Source of the DNA: Amphirosellinia nigrospora
Lineage: Eukaryota > Ascomycota > Sordariomycetes > Xylariales > Xylariaceae
Reading direction: 5' to 3'
NCBI GenBank assembly: GCA_004123355.1
Contig: SCHM01000009.1
Span: forward strand, 62,001-126,000
DNA length: 64,000 bases
Shown: positions 37,049 through 50,083 of the stretch, one piece after another
Layout of the letters: the number at the start of each line of letters is the position of its first letter
Position numbering within the stretch: position 1 is the first letter of the stretch
Notes under the pieces: model-generated
The model's database searches: none
Told to the model about the DNA's origin: nothing
Seen by the model: only the letters and a program-made list of their open reading frames with translations
Translations under genes and position numbers: made by a program

Positions 37049-40000
37049 TCATAGCCCTCTGTCCTTCAAAGCCTTTATCAACGTCGAGGCAAAGCTTTTA
37101 ACATATTGTGGCCCGATCATAGTGTAGTGTGCTCCTTGTACGCCGTGGAACCTTGGTGGCTCACGCACAAAGTCCGCCCATCTGCTTATATGTTCGCGGA
37201 GCCACTCCTCGCGAGATTCTGACACCGCTTTGAGTGGTACGGCATGAAACACATCGATGCTTCCAACCTTTCCCGAGGGGTCATATTCCATCGCCATGCT
37301 TTGGAGGCTGTACACAACATCGACCCAGCGCATCAATGCCTTTCGTTCCAGTCCCAGCTCCTTCAAACGCTGTGTATCGGCTATTTCCAGCACGTGCTGC
37401 AATGCTGCTCCATGGGTGAGTCCGTACAAGGCCATGTCGGCTACCAATGAATCTGAGACATCCTCCGCCAAGAGGTCGAGGAAATGCGCCAAATTAAGTA
37501 GGCATGTACTCCAATCCAGCTGACGAATTCTAGTCTTGATATGTGGTGGTAGGTTGAAAGAACCAAGAAAGCCTACCACTTCCCCGTCACATTCTAATCG
37601 CTTCGCTATCTCAAATGCTAGCATGGCCCCGTAACTGTAGCCGGCCAGGGCATAAGGCCCACGCGGTTGGCGCCCACGGATTGCTGATGTGTATATGTCG
37701 ACAGTCTCTTCGATACTACTGAAAAACTGCTGTCCTTGCTCGAAACCGGCTGCGCGCAGTGCGAACACAGGCCTATGATCGTTAGCGAGGTGTTGAGCTA
37801 GCCGGACGAAGATAAGAACTTCGCCAACACCTGGGTGTACTAGCCATAGCGGCGTCTTGATACCTTCTTGACGGAGGACTATAACAGGGTTGTATGATTG
37901 CACCGGGGTGTTCTCGGGGTCAAGAGACTTGGGTCGGTGGACATAGGCGTCGATGCTGGCAGCTAAAGAGCGAATAGATAGGCTCTTCATGATGTTCACT
38001 ACAGGAAAGTCCATTCCAAGCCGTCTATCTACGCTATATTTGAGCTTGATGACATGCATTGAGGTGAATCCGATGTCGAAAACGCAAGTGTCAGCATGAA
38101 TGTCTAGCATTTCTGCATTCGCTTCTAGAATTTCTGCGATATCCTCAATCAGCTGTGTCTCTGCTTGCGTCGCCCAATTCATGTCGACTTTGCGCCTGTT
38201 CTCCGCAACGCGGCGCATTGCGTGCTCATGCAACTCAATATCATGGCCAAACTCTCCATTCGCGAATAAGATAGCTGCTTTAACCCGCGATATCTTTCCC
38301 AGGGTAGATATAGAGAGTTTCGGTAACGATTGTTCCAGAAGTGGAAAGACGAACGGACAGGCTCCCGTCTTGAGTAGACACGCCCGCGTGGTTAGCCGGA
38401 CAATGGCCGCAGCAGTGCCATCATCTATAGGAAACATGTTGGGAATGTATGCAACTGTCACTTGCTCAGTGTAGGCGGTTTTCGAAGCGAATATAACTAA
38501 TCGTGCGACTCGGTCCCCAAGGGCCTGCTCGATGGCTTCTTGTATGTCACCTGTCGCAACTTTGATGCCGTTGATATTGATGACATCCTTGGACCGGCCA
38601 ACAAGGTTGAGATTTCCGTTTTCATCAATAAATCCGCGGTCTCCGGTTCTAAACCAAAGGTCAGAGGTAAATGCCTCATCTGTAGCATTCTGATTGCGAT
38701 AATATCCCTCAAAGACGACTGAACCACGCACTTCGAGGTCGCCGGCCTCGCCTGGCTCAGCTAAACCAGTGATGCTTTCAGGGCAAGTAATTCGCATCTC
38801 CACACCATTGATGCATTTCCCAAGGGAAGCTACGTCATTGCCCTGGGCGATATCATAACTGGGACACTGTCCATTGTAAATAGACCCGGCACACGTCTCT
38901 GTCATCCCGAAGCCTGTAACGAGGACTTCAGTGCTGGCACCAAGTTTTTGGAACATGGCGGATGTTGCCAGACAGGTCTTGACGTCGTTAGCCTCACCGC
39001 CGGACACTATACCAAGCAAGCCAGAAAGGTTCCATTCCCTTTCTGCAGCTTCCGACACATCAATAGTCGAGACGAGTCTCGCGAGGAAGAAGTTTGGCGC
39101 AAATGTACGAGAGACGCGGTGCCGGCTGAGGAGATCCAGGAAGATTCTAGGCGACGGTACAACGTCAACCGCACTGACATAGACCTGGCCAACGCCGAGC
39201 CACAGTGCGAGTAGATGAATCTCAATCATACCAGCAACGTGATCAAGACCAATCCAATTGAGAAATGGCTGGTCTGGTGGATTCGGGCGAAGAGCAGCCT
39301 TGCCAGCAACCGCGGCTAAGACTTGGCTGTGAGTGAACTTGGCCGCTTTCGCATTTCCAGTACTACCCGATGTCAAGAGGAGCATCATCGGCCAGTCTTT
39401 TCTCCTGATGATAGCTTCTTGGCTGTTTGAACCGCAGACATCGGGATCCATATTCTGAGCTCCATCTAGTGCTGCGTTGGCAATTTCCTGGATATATCGT
39501 GCTTGGTTTCTCATGCAACCTGCACTGCCGCCCCACAATCCTTACACTGAGGTCTCTCGCCATGGGTCGGGCCATCTCGTCGCTCTCCAAGAAGGTTTTC
39601 AACAGTTTTCATGTGGAAATATTGGTCCTCGCCAAATAGAGGCAACAGCCTAGATCTGGTAAAGCAAATAGGGGCTTGCAACAGACCAGACAATGCCTTG
39701 ATGTGCTGAAATCGGTCCTTTTCTGCGTTGCTGAATGGGGTTGAAATGACGGGCATTCCATCAGCAAGAAGCACTGACCAGAACCACAACATGGTATCCC
39801 AGTGGTCATCGAAATGCAGTAGTAGTGGCTGTCCGACTTTAAACTCCTCGAGTGACCGAACTATGATACTATTGCGCTTCGCCCGATGATACAGGTCGGC
39901 ATAAGTGACCTCCATAGCATGACTCGTGTTGCCTAGGGGGTAAAAGAGCATACGTTGCTGACATGACGACTCCGCTCGACGTCTGAGAACATCTTGAAGA

Positions 40001-40065
40001 GTGGCACATGAAGTCACAGAAGTAGAGTCATCGCCCTTCATTTTAGAGTTTACTACCAGTCGCAT
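37049..40065 (-). CDS. NRPS-like A-T-TE enzyme (aryl-pyruvate quinone/furanone synthetase type)
   Basis: Two exons, 40065-39546 and 39471-37049, are joined by a 74-nt intron (39545-39472, GTAAGG to CGCAG) in phase and give 980 aa, the usual length for this class. The adenylation domain has LTSGSTGNAK near residue 206, NWIGLDHVAGMIEIH, which matches the LDHVA/E-H region typical of aryl-acid-activating A-T-TE enzymes, GFGMTETCAG, and FRTGDRGFIDENGNL. The thiolation domain has DIGFTSMHVIKLK with the carrier Ser near 643. The thioesterase has GYSYGAMLAFE (catalytic Ser near 787) and a C-terminal HYTMIG His. There is no condensation domain. Known members (TdiA, AtrA types) activate aryl-pyruvates and couple two of them into quinones or furanones; the product here is inferred only. 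This is the one long gene in the window with no frame break. It is divergent from the methyltransferase gene at 41.8 kb. Confidence 0.9.
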
Positions 40066-41758
40066 ACGAATGGAGGGTCGAATGGCTACGCGGCTTGTCT
40101 CGAATAAGGAACAACAACAATTGACATGTCGATAGTTGTTATTGCGGCTCTTTATGAAAATGTGTTACTGAAGTGACAGCCCTTGAGTGGCAATGGTCCG
40201 TCTTATAATGTATTGCAGGTCCGCCAAGTGTGAGTACTGATTTATCCAAAAAGTGGCATAAACGATGTGCGGCGGTCTCCGTTAATCAGCGAGTACTCGC
40301 ACGATGGATTATCTCCGGATGGCTGTGGGGACTTGAACCACATCCACACCATGCAATTACACATGGTGCATGAGTATCAAAATGCTCAAGATTCGTGACA
40401 GATCCCTTCCTTTGCTTCGCGGTTAGTGTCAACCCTATATAACACCACATAAGGCCTCTATTGATGTGGCAGACATAGCAGATTAGATTAGATAGTGTCT
40501 AACGTCGTAGAGACAAAACTACGGCACCGATATTCCGAGTCTTTGCAAGGACATTAGGGACATAGCAAGCTGTTCACCTTATGGAACAATTCTAGATCCA
40601 TATAGCAGTTACACAATCTAAGATCTTAATTCCCAAGCATGCCAGTCTATAACTCCGTGTCCATTCCATCTAGGACTTCTTGCCTTACGCGTTCAGTTCG
40701 TTCCCTTCTAGTTGGAACTGGTGTCAGAATACTTAGTGTGTTTGGTCAGGTAGTCTCCAGCGTTCCTCCCGGGGCAACGGTCTACTAGTAGCTAGCTATT
40801 TCAACATTCCCTCTTCCGCTACGTTGATTCATCTTTCCTTTCAGTCGATCGTTCCGGGGCTCGATACGCTGTGGATCGAAGGGACCCTGTGGGATTGATA
40901 ACTTTGTGGGTCTTACTTAGTACTAAGTAGGTCTCCGGGGCTGACTGCAGCATGTGTTGGTGGGTGGGAGAGAACTTGTATAGGCAACAATTTGCATTGA
41001 CGGTCCTCTATTTGGCAGACATATGGAGCTGATCAGATGCGATCTGTATCTATAATATTTTTGTTGGACTCGATGCTACCGTACCAGGACCTGCTGACTT
41101 CTCTCAATGCTCCAATAGACAAGGCGTGATATTACGTTAACTAAACTAATCATATAGGACTTATGTATCGGTCAGATGGATAACGAGTCCAGATCCCGTC
41201 TCAAGCGCCAAGTCACGCGAAGGATCAAATAATGGTTCCCAACTACCTTCGACTGCAGTTCTCATGCATTCCGCCTTTTCACTTGACAAGCATGTTACCG
41301 CTCTGTATCTGCTGTAGAATATCTTGGAGATTCCAAGCAGGTGAGCGGCGCAGCATACTACCTTGAATAGAGACTTTGTGACACCCATCGCATTCGGCAT
41401 GCAGATTGGCTCTCGATATGACGGAGTTACTTTCCCTTTACGTGTCCCCTGCAACATGGCTTGGTAGCCCGAAATCATTGCATGCAATATCTGCGCCAAG
41501 CCAACTTGTAAAGTCCTAAAGATATAGGTACCTGTGGCTGATGTACCGTGTTGGCTATACAACTACTTCTAGATGAATATGCTTACATCCGTTACCTAAA
41601 CCCCAGGCCCTGGTGGGTATTCATGACAACATTGGTGGGCTCTCGAACCTCAGTCGCGAAGACTCTCCATTCGAATCACAGTGCTATGTGAGTCGAAACT
41701 TCAATACTTGACCACTAGTCCAGGGATCCAATAGTAAACCTTTTACACGTCGTACATC
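40066..41758. other. Divergent intergenic region, A-T-TE gene / methyltransferase 1
   Basis: 1.7 kb between divergent start codons. A 133-codon minus frame (41161-41562) has a complete start and stop but no motif I recognise and may be chance. A TATA-like word (ctatataaca) lies near 40435. The region is long for a simple promoter pair. Confidence 0.45.
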
Positions 41759-43282
41759 ATGACCAGCGCTTCGCAATACAGCATGACTTCCAGCGAGACT
41801 GTCCCTCGCATCATTCAGCTTGCGAGTGCTATCATCAAATCAGTATCTAACATCCAGGACACGCTACACGCTAACGGCATTCCATCACCTAGTTTTGACG
41901 AAGACGCCTCCTTCCATCTTCCGCCTGAGACTTCAAAGGATCATGACATTGTGCTTGACGCCACGGCAGAGCTCCATGACTTACTGCTTGAGCCATTAAA
42001 TTTGATTCATAGGCATGGGGCCGTAAGTCAGTGTCGCTGAACATCATGTTAATGGAAACTGACTGTGAGATGATGAAAGCATAACAATTTGCTATGCTTA
42101 GGAGCAATTGCGGAGTTCAAGATTGCGAATTTGGTCCCATTACATGGCCGGGCGTTGTTTGCGGAGATCGCCGCCAAGACGCCCATGACGGAAAAGATGA
42201 CAGCCCGTATTCTACGACACGCCATGACGATGCGAGTGTTCCATGAACCAGAGCCTGGCATGGTCGCCCATACATCTGCGTCGAGGGTTTTGCGTCATTC
42301 GCGGGCCAATGACTGGCTGCAGTCTGGTACACGCGAGATGTGGCCCGCGGCCACCAAGGTGAGTGCAATCAAAGAACCGTGAGCTTCAGCTAGCTCAAAG
42401 CTCATGATTCCAATGCTCCCAGACGATTGAAGCCCTTCAGACTTGGCCAGCATCTGGGAGCCCAATGAAACAGTATGATTGTTCTTCGTCCCTTCCAGTT
42501 GTAGAAAGCACTCAAGTATATCCGTAGGGCTACTCGCTATCGAACGACTCAGGAACACTCTACAGTGTTTTTGCTAAAGACAGTGAGCGAGCTGGTCGAT
42601 GGGCAAGAGGCATGGCGATCTTCGCTGAGCGGCCTCAGTTCAATTTGTCATACATAACAGACCACTATGACTGGAAGTCTCTGGGCTACGCTCAAGTGAT
42701 CGACATCGGTTCCCAAGGTGCTATCTCCATCGCGCTGGCGAAAAAGTATAATGACCTACAGTTGACTGCTCAAGATGGACAGGAAGGTCCAGACGAAGCT
42801 GTTCCAGAAGAGTTGCGCGACAGAGTGCGATTGACAGCTCACGATCCCTTTACCCGCAGCCATGCGTAGGAGCCGATGTGTATTCCCTGCGCTGGATGTT
42901 TCACGCTTGGTCCGATAAATACTGCATTAAAATCCTCCAAGCCCTCGTACCTGCACTCAAGCCAGGAGCCAAAGTTATAGTTCAAGAAACCCTAATGCCC
43001 GAACCCGGCACAGTGGCAATGTGGAAGGAGAAAAACATTAGGTGCGTGAGGTAGATAGATTCCAATACCTGTGAGGTTGTTCTTGACGTCTTCTCTAGAG
43101 CTACCGATCTTAACATGGCGGCCGCGTTTAACGGACAAGAGCGGACCGTGGCTGAGTTGAGGTCGCTTCTTACAAGAGCAGATTCCGGCTTTGCATTCCA
43201 GACTGCAATTGAACCGGCGGGGTCTGCATTTGCGATTTTGGAGTTCACGTGGCAGGGATCAACCAAACAAAGTACCGATTAA
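41759..43282 (+). CDS. O-methyltransferase 1 (subfamily I)
   Basis: The start is the ATG at 41759 (or 41783). Exon 1 encodes the dimerisation helix text PRIIQLASAIIKSVSNIQD and ATAELHDLLLEPLNLIH. The first intron begins GTAAGT at about 42022 and ends GATGAAAG at about 42079, joining HRHGA to HNNLLCLGAIAEFKIANLVP in phase. A winged-helix part follows (RILRHAMTMRVFHEPEPGMV), then EPNET, GYSLSNDSGTLYSVF, the SAM region VIDIGSQGAISIALA, VYSLRWMFHAWSDKYCIKIL, PGAKVIVQETLMPEPG and a C-terminal exon ending at the stop 43280-43282. Such enzymes methylate phenolic hydroxyls using S-adenosylmethionine. Motif I is unusual (DIGSQG where DxGGGxG is normal). Two single-base frame changes (near 42450 and 42855) remain after splicing. 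It converges with methyltransferase 2. Confidence 0.8.
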
Positions 43283-43527
43283 AACTACATCCAAAGAACT
43301 AGCTAGGATTGTTTTTTCTTATCTTTTTGCGCCTTCCATTATTATTCGTCAAGCGTCTCTTTGAGGGTATTCCTAGCGTTGGTATTAAGCCCGGCCACAA
43401 CATCGTTTACTTGATAGTCTATAAAGCTTCATTTCAGATTCACTAAGTTGGAGATAAACGATATCATGAGAATGAGATTTTTACACGTAGCCATTCTTCT
43501 TTAGACGATGTCCCATCCTCCCTTATC

Positions 43528-44833
43528 CTACTTGGCCCGCGGCAGTCGCACGTCCATGACACTTTCGTAATTCTTTTCATAGTAAGTGTACGTGCGTACG
43601 AGCTCGAGTCCCACCTTCAAATACCAGGCGCCACTGTGCCTCAGTGCGTTCCATGCTCGCAAATACTGAAAGCATAGTGATATCAATAGACGCGGTGTTG
43701 AAATTGACTCCCTTCTCAGGAAACACCATTTCGTCGATGAGCAGCACCGATTCGGGACCCATGGCGGCTTTGATGTTTTCAAGCACCAACCTGATTGTGT
43801 AAGGAGGGTGATTGTGTAGCACGGCGCGGAGGTAGTAGAACTTAGCACCGACTACGGGCTGTGGCTCCAGCATGTCATGCGCCATGTTTTCGACGCCCGG
43901 TGTTGGCAGTGCCTGTTCTACGGAGTGCGGGAGATCCTGCAGCACAATGCGACCGGGTAGGTTGGGATATTTCTCCCGAAACTGCGCGCACTGGTGACCA
44001 ACTCCGCCGCCGATATTGACATATAGTGGCTTCTCGGATGGCCACGCAGCGGCTTCCTCCGCGACAGGATATATAGACAACCAGGTAGAATCAGGGTTCC
44101 GGCGGAGGGCCATGTAAGTATTGAAGTGACTTAACTGTGCTGGGTTCTGGCCGAACCAGGCGTAGGCATTCAAATCTGTATTGAAGGCCAAATTGAAGGC
44201 CGTGTTCGTTCCAGTCACCGGGTTTTGGTACCCAGCCTGCTCTAAGAAGGCAGGAAAAGATTGAGCCGCCGGAGCAGCCGTGCTGAAGCTGATTATTGAA
44301 TAAGTAAAGTGTTGCTTAAGACGAGATCATAGAGAAAACCAACTAGTGAGATATCCCAGCCTCGACAGCTCTGTCGCGGAGGTTGCGTGTGACATGGTTG
44401 GCCTCATAGTGGTACTTCCCAGTCTCGTGAACCGCTCCCGCAGCAGCGAGAAATCTCAAGAGGCGAACTAGACAGATTGTGAGTTCTGATTAGAGCCTGA
44501 GTTCACATTGGGTCTTACCCATCAACAGTGGATCCGTCCCAGACTTCTCTGATATCTCATCGACTGTTAAGGGCTTTTCATGCTGTGACATGTATTTGAA
44601 GAGACCTAAGTTGATTCCGACTTGGACTACGGCAGATTGAAGATTCTACTTGCTGGTTAGTTGAGCAACTATAGAGTTTGTAGCAATTAACCAACCATAT
44701 GTCCATATCTGTGGATAGTGTCCTCGGTAGTTTCGAACGAGAAGAGTAGCTCTTGGAGACTACTCATCACTTGCTGGCGGCTCGCATCGCTCTCATTAGC
44801 GAGCAACGTGATTTGTTCTTTAATTGCTTGCAT
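43528..44833 (-). CDS. O-methyltransferase 2 (subfamily III)
   Basis: The start is the ATG at 44833 in a short first exon (MQAIKEQITLLANESDASRQ). Introns 44695-44648 (48 nt), 44518-44468 (51 nt) and about 44346-44292 are all in phase. The winged-helix domain reads NLQSAVVQVGINLGLFKYM and PLTVDEISEKSGTDPLL, then RLLRFLAAAGAVHETG. The catalytic domain shows YVNIGGGVGHQCAQFREKYP (SAM motif I), GRIVLQDLPHSV, AKFYYLRAVLHNHP with a His in the place of the usual base region, and SVLLIDEMVFPEKG. A late frame change near 43612 separates this from the tail ELVRTYTYYEKNYESVMDV, which ends at 43528. The family methylates phenolic oxygen atoms of polyketides and aromatics in the cytosol. The sequence differs enough from the others in this cluster to be a third subfamily. 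Confidence 0.85.
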
Positions 44834-45533
44834 CGTGAAATCTCCACAGGATCTTACCTAGGTATCAGTTGTTCCCGTAGTTGCTAGGTGACATATCAAA
44901 CAGCAGTATCGCGATTTGCCCAGCGTTTCAAATAGAACAATGTCTGCTCTTGTACCTCGCGCGTCATGGAATCTTTTAATTAATAAACATTATAAGTATG
45001 CAATTTCCTCGTTAGGGAGCATCATCGACTACGAGTTTGAGAAGTATATCACAGGTTTACCAGGTTCAATTCATGGTACCAAACCTGCAGGTGATTCTGC
45101 AGCCAAGTATAAGTCGGACCCTGGTAACCCCGCTCAAGTGAAGCGTGAGGTAGACAAGTACCTATCTGTTGACAGTTCTAGAGTCATGCCAATCGCTTCG
45201 CCGCCCGACGTGTGATTCAAACAGGCTATGCTGATCTGCATCTGCAAGGAGCTCTCACTTGTGATTGAGAATGCATGGCTCGCACGGTATTTCTACATCC
45301 TCTGAGAAGCCCCACAGTTCTCCCGGATAGTGATGGTTTATTCAACCGAAGCCGTAGTATTGGTTATGTAGGAGATCCTCTGCGTTGCCTTAGAAAACCG
45401 AGATTCATGTGCCAGTCCCAAGCCAAAGACAAGGAAAAATAATTAAAGCTAGAAAGCAAAGGACATAGCGCAATGCTCTTATTCAGTGTTGCTTGATCCC
45501 ATCAGCTCATCATACAACGTCAAGTACATCATC
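44834..45533. other. Divergent promoter region, methyltransferase 2 / P450
   Basis: 700 bp between divergent start codons. It contains a 99-codon plus frame (44916-45215; text such as IDYEFEKYITGLPG) that I do not recognise and regard as doubtful. Confidence 0.45.
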
Positions 45534-47209
45534 ATGATTCTCGAGGCACAATACCTTATCTTGTTCACTGTACTTGGTGTCGGTCTCGCGATCTGGTGCT
45601 TGCTAGGTGCGAAGACTTCTAGCTGCGAAAGCTCGCCGAAAATATGGAGCGAGCTAGACATAGCCGGCGATACGTTCGCGCAGAAGATGCGTTCCCTTAA
45701 GGCAATTATTAGATCTTGTCCCATCACGTCAGTCCCTCAACTAGTCGATGACGGCTATTCCAAGTTCAGTCAAGCTTTGGGACGGCCTTTTGCTCTGCCT
45801 ACACCGTGGGTACGTAGTGGCCACCTAATGGTCCTGCCACCGTCGCAGATACCATTACTCTTACGCCCAGACAAGACAGACGAAGCCGAGTGGATTAACC
45901 TGCATGGCCTGGTTGAGAATATTCAACTGCCCTACGTCGTTGGAGACCCTGATGTCTACCTCAATACTCTGCAATTCGAGGTTGTGCGGCGAAAGATGCA
46001 AAGCCGCGACATGAGCCGCCTTGCCCCTACAACAGGCGAGGAGCTCGAGGAAGCTTTCAGGGATATATGGGGACTTAAGAAAGAGTGGATAACAATCAAT
46101 GGCTGGGAAGCGTGTAACCGAGTCATAGCTCGCTCGTCTCAGCGCATACTCTTCGGCTTACCTCTGAGTCGCAACGAGGCTCTGTTGGAAACAGCACGCG
46201 ATTATGCGACCTCGCTTCTAGTCGGTGGTGCCATCATCAACTGCATTCCACTCACGGTACGATGGCTCCTTGCTCCACTAGTGGCATTACGGGCGAAGTA
46301 TTACCAGGCAAAGTTTGTGAAGATACTCGTACCTGTAGTAGAGGAGAGGATTCGGGTGTGGGAAGCGGATAAGAATACTGGTCCGGTAAGTGTACCTGTT
46401 CATCTTCGCAATGTCAACCCCACCTTGTTTTGAAGAAGTAAACACTGAGAAATCGATTGCGCTGTTTCCAGGATGACTTCCTTCAGTGGATGATACCAAT
46501 TTGTGCTGCAAAAGGATCACGCGAGCTGGACCCCCACCGCGTTGCACTACGCCTAGTTAGTTTGCTCGTCCCTCTCATATACGCCATCTGCTTTGTTTTC
46601 GCATACTCCGTGTTCGACATCCTCGGCAGCCCAGATCAGGCAGACATGTTAGCAGGCCTTGAGGAGGAATGCAAGCGTGTGTCCTCGCGGGCCGGGCGGA
46701 CTCGGCGCAAGCGAGAACGTTAACGCGCTGTTTCGCATCGATTCAGCCGTGCGGGAGTCTATGCGTATGTCAGGCGTATCTGTTACGAATCTGTTCCGCG
46801 ACGTTCTGCACGGGGAGCTGGATGTTGGGAACGGACTCCGTGTCGGGCCCGGCGTCCGAATGGCCTTTCCGACGCAGAATGTTCATCTGGACCCAGATAA
46901 CTACGAAAACCCCCTCCAGTACGACGCATTCCGCTTCTCCCGAAAGTTTGAGAACGGGGAGAATGCGGAGAAAGCCAACGAAGAAAGAGAACTCGCAGTA
47001 ACGACAACACCAACATTCTTGCCCTTTAGCTACGGGAGACACGCATGCCCTGGAAGGTGGTTTGCTGTACAGGTCATGAAACAGGCCTTGGCATACTTCA
47101 TCCTCATTATGATGTCGAGTTAGTCGACGGCCCGGTCAAAAGGACGTCTTTAGGGAACACCATGGTGCCTGCTGTAAACACACAGATCAGAGTCAGACGA
47201 AAGGACTAA
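45534..47209 (+). CDS. Cytochrome P450 monooxygenase
   Basis: I take the ATG at 45534 because it begins an N-terminal membrane anchor (MILEAQYLILFTVLGVGLAI). The in-frame text upstream is not needed. An intron at 46386-46471 (GTAAGT to TTCCAG, 86 nt) joins exons in phase. Marks: ESMRMSGVSVTNLF after the ExxR-like region, FRVGP-type substrate text, DAFRFSR, and the heme loop FLPFSYGRHACPGRWFAVQV with the Cys ligand near 47047. The tail GPVKRTSLGNTMVPAVNTQI ends at the stop 47207-47209. Two single-base frame changes (near 46690 and 47103) break the reading frame. It is an ER-membrane, NADPH-reductase-dependent oxygenase; a hydroxylating step that creates sites for the nearby O-methyltransferases is a reasonable inference. 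Confidence 0.85.
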
Positions 47210-50083
47210 AGAACTAAATGACCTTAAGCGCCTTACAGAAGGGATTCCCTCTTGGATGCTTATCTAGCTAGTTCGAGGTAGTCTTAGTTAATCGGAGACA
47301 TCTACCTATAGCAGCATATGACTACGTTGATACCCTAGCCGCCGGCCAGTATGAAGACTTTACTCCGTACAGCTGATATCTAACTATCAATTTCGGTGTT
47401 TTAATTGTGTACCTTTTAACCCAAATTTTCCAGCTCAATACCATTTCTATATAATAGACTTTTCGAACTGAAGATGACGGTATATTATGAATATTATGAA
47501 ATCAATAATAGTCCGGACGCTGCAGTTCTATAATACTAAGCGATGGAGTGGTGATGGCAAACTGACTACAGGGGTGACCCTTGCGTTTTGTTGGCTGCCT
47601 ACAGTACTGTAAAGTTGGAAGTTGTTGGTTGATTACTTGCATGGGCGGGTATGCATACCGATAATTGCAGCAAGGGTTGTGTTGGATTACGCACCAACTA
47701 GTGATCTAGTGATACATCACCAGATAGATCACCCTATTAATTGCTTAATATATGGCAATGCGCTAGGGCTTGACGAGTGGCTAGTGCCTCCACTTAGGTA
47801 TCTTGTTCAATACATGGACATCACTGAATCTGACAGGTACATGCGTTAGGTTGATGTAATGATCCTAGGACCATTTTTAAGGTAAGTCCCCCGCACCCCA
47901 CTCTCCGCTCAGATTAGGTACCTACCTAGGTACCGAGTACTCCGTACCGGCCCGCCAATGGAGGCTGTAAGTAGATTTTCACTGGGAAGGTGTAGACTAA
48001 CCAAGTCGGATTTACGCAGCTGAAGTTTTACTATCTAACTCTGAAACTAGCCGTATTCGGCAGCCAACTTGGCTGCAAATCGAAAAACACAGTCCACCTT
48101 ACCCACCCTATTCGATCGAAAGGATTAACAACACAATAATTAAATAAAATAAAAATCAAAAAAATAAATCTAAGCGATAAAAACTTTTATTATTTTTTAA
48201 GTTTTATTATATAATTTTAAAACGATAATAATAGAACATAGGTAGAATCGTGCGTTAATATTTACATCGAGGCGACCGACCCCGACCGTCTATATTAGAT
48301 CTAACCCTTGGCCTCTGCGATTAGCCAATAACCAATTATTTCCCGCAATCAATAGATATAGTGGGGTGGATTACTAGATATGGCTAGTTTCAGAGCTGGA
48401 TAGTAGAAATTCAGCTGCGTAAATCAGACCTGGTAGACTAACCAAAGTAAATATGACTAGGACACGCTACCTTGAGCTATCTAAATACTACCAACTAGTA
48501 TTTATAAGAGTTGGAGCATTATAAGTCCCGAAGAGCGCGAGCGGCGGATAAAAGATTTAATTTATTCACTTTCTTTTTGGGGCGGGGGCCGGCGCGGAGC
48601 GTATATACCTGGAAGTCGAAATTTTGAAAAGGGGGTGAAAGTTGTGATCCTTGCGGCGCCCAAGCGACGCTGACACCAAAGGTCAAGTGTAGGTTGAATT
48701 ACAGCCTTCCCAGTGAGAATCTAGAGTAAAGCCGCTGCAGGTGGGCCGCTATGTAGCTATACTTAGTATGTTCATTTTTGCCAGGTGTACGGAGTACAAG
48801 GGTGTACAAGGAGACGAAGCTTGGTAGGTATCCAGGTAGAGCCTCACGAACCCACTACAGGGGTGTGATCCGTATAGGGTTAAGTGTCGGCCCCACGTGG
48901 TAATTAGAAGTCCTACGCAGTACTCTCCGGTAGCTCGTCCCCACACATTTCGGACGGCGGCGAGGGCGGGAAACGAACACCATCCACAAAGTTCCTCGAC
49001 AACGCAACCTCACCCACACACGCCTTTCTCTCTTGCATCGACCCTACTGCAAGCCATGGGAAGCCTGTTTGGGGGGGCTGTCAAGCGCTGCCGCACTTTT
49101 TTGGGCGTGTTAAGCACACCGCTCTGATCATACCGCGTCACCACTCTTCGACGTCTCGTAGAGTTGGGAAAATTCGGACCAAGAAAATATGGAGTACCGT
49201 TTCAAACAGAAGATGGAAGATGGATACCCCCCGGTGACGTTACAGCCTGAAGGATTCATTCTGGTGTCAGACGTGCGCGCGTATGAGTGGCGTGCTCGAA
49301 ACGTCAGTGGTCCGGTTGCTTTGCCGCTGGCACCACTGCATTCGTATGTCTGCCGGCTCTGTAACACAAAGAAAAAAGCAGTTTCGGCTTTCTTGATTGA
49401 GCTTTCAAGTAGGAGATAAGACTCGGCAGAGGCTCAGGTGCTCTCCAACTGGGGGCTGTGAAGGAATCCAATGGAGGAGATGCAACCTACACTACCCCTC
49501 GCATGTATCGACGATTACCTGCCACCCGAGGCTGTGAAAGAAGTACTAGGGGCTCCCAGCCACTTATCCACCTACCTATACCTCTAGCATAACAACCAAA
49601 ATAACTAGTCGAGCCAGTCATATACAAGCCTTTTAGAGCTATTTAAGGCGTTGCGGAACGAATCATTTTATTGAAAATAGCTATCAGAACGGCTTTAGAA
49701 ACGGCTGTTGAATAGGTTGAACAAGTGGATAAATTAGGTGTAGGTGGGTGGGAGACCCTAGGTAGTATCTCTTCCACAGCCTCGCCACCCCCCTTACTTG
49801 TCATCGATTTCTTCAATAATTCCAGATCTAGACCCTGGATCTAGACCTGACGCGAGATCTTTGGGAAAGCAAAACTATAAGTGACTATTTACATAAGAAC
49901 TGGTTTCCTGATACGTCTTGGGCTTTACCTTATTCATCATGTTGGATCATGAGGCACAGTATGTTGTGTAATGATCTAGATAGTTACAAAGATCTAAATA
50001 GATTCCAGTGATCTTGCTTATCCATGCTCTTGCATTAATCTGCGCGTCGTGTAACACCTGTAACTCTTCAGTGGTAAATCGAA
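47210..50083. other. Long gene-free stretch inside the cluster
   Basis: 2.9 kb without a supported gene. It holds a second AT-rich island (about 48125-48240), the MITE-like element at 49528-49783, and the near-palindromic aggtacctacctaggtacc near 47920. Frames of up to 79 codons show no motif. Confidence 0.55.
49528..49783. mobile_element. MITE-like non-autonomous DNA transposon, 256 bp
   Basis: The left end gaggctgtgaaagaagtact and the right end, read in reverse complement as gaggctgtggaagagatact, form long imperfect terminal inverted repeats of roughly 60-70 bp that also share ctcccanccac and ttatccac. The element is flanked by a 7-bp direct repeat gccaccc (49521-49527 and 49784-49790), as a target-site duplication would be. 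It has no coding capacity. Confidence 0.7.

Noticed and set aside
39472-39545. Apparent frameshift in the A-T-TE adenylation domain
   Set aside because: A 74-nt GT-AG intron with a GTAAGG donor fits in phase and gives a full 980-aa protein, so no frame break is needed.
41161-41562. 133-codon minus-strand open frame as a gene
   Set aside because: No motif, no homologous style and no splice support; kept only as a remark in the intergenic entry.
44916-45215. 99-codon plus-strand open frame as a gene
   Set aside because: Lies in a divergent promoter, unrecognisable, and length is within chance expectation.
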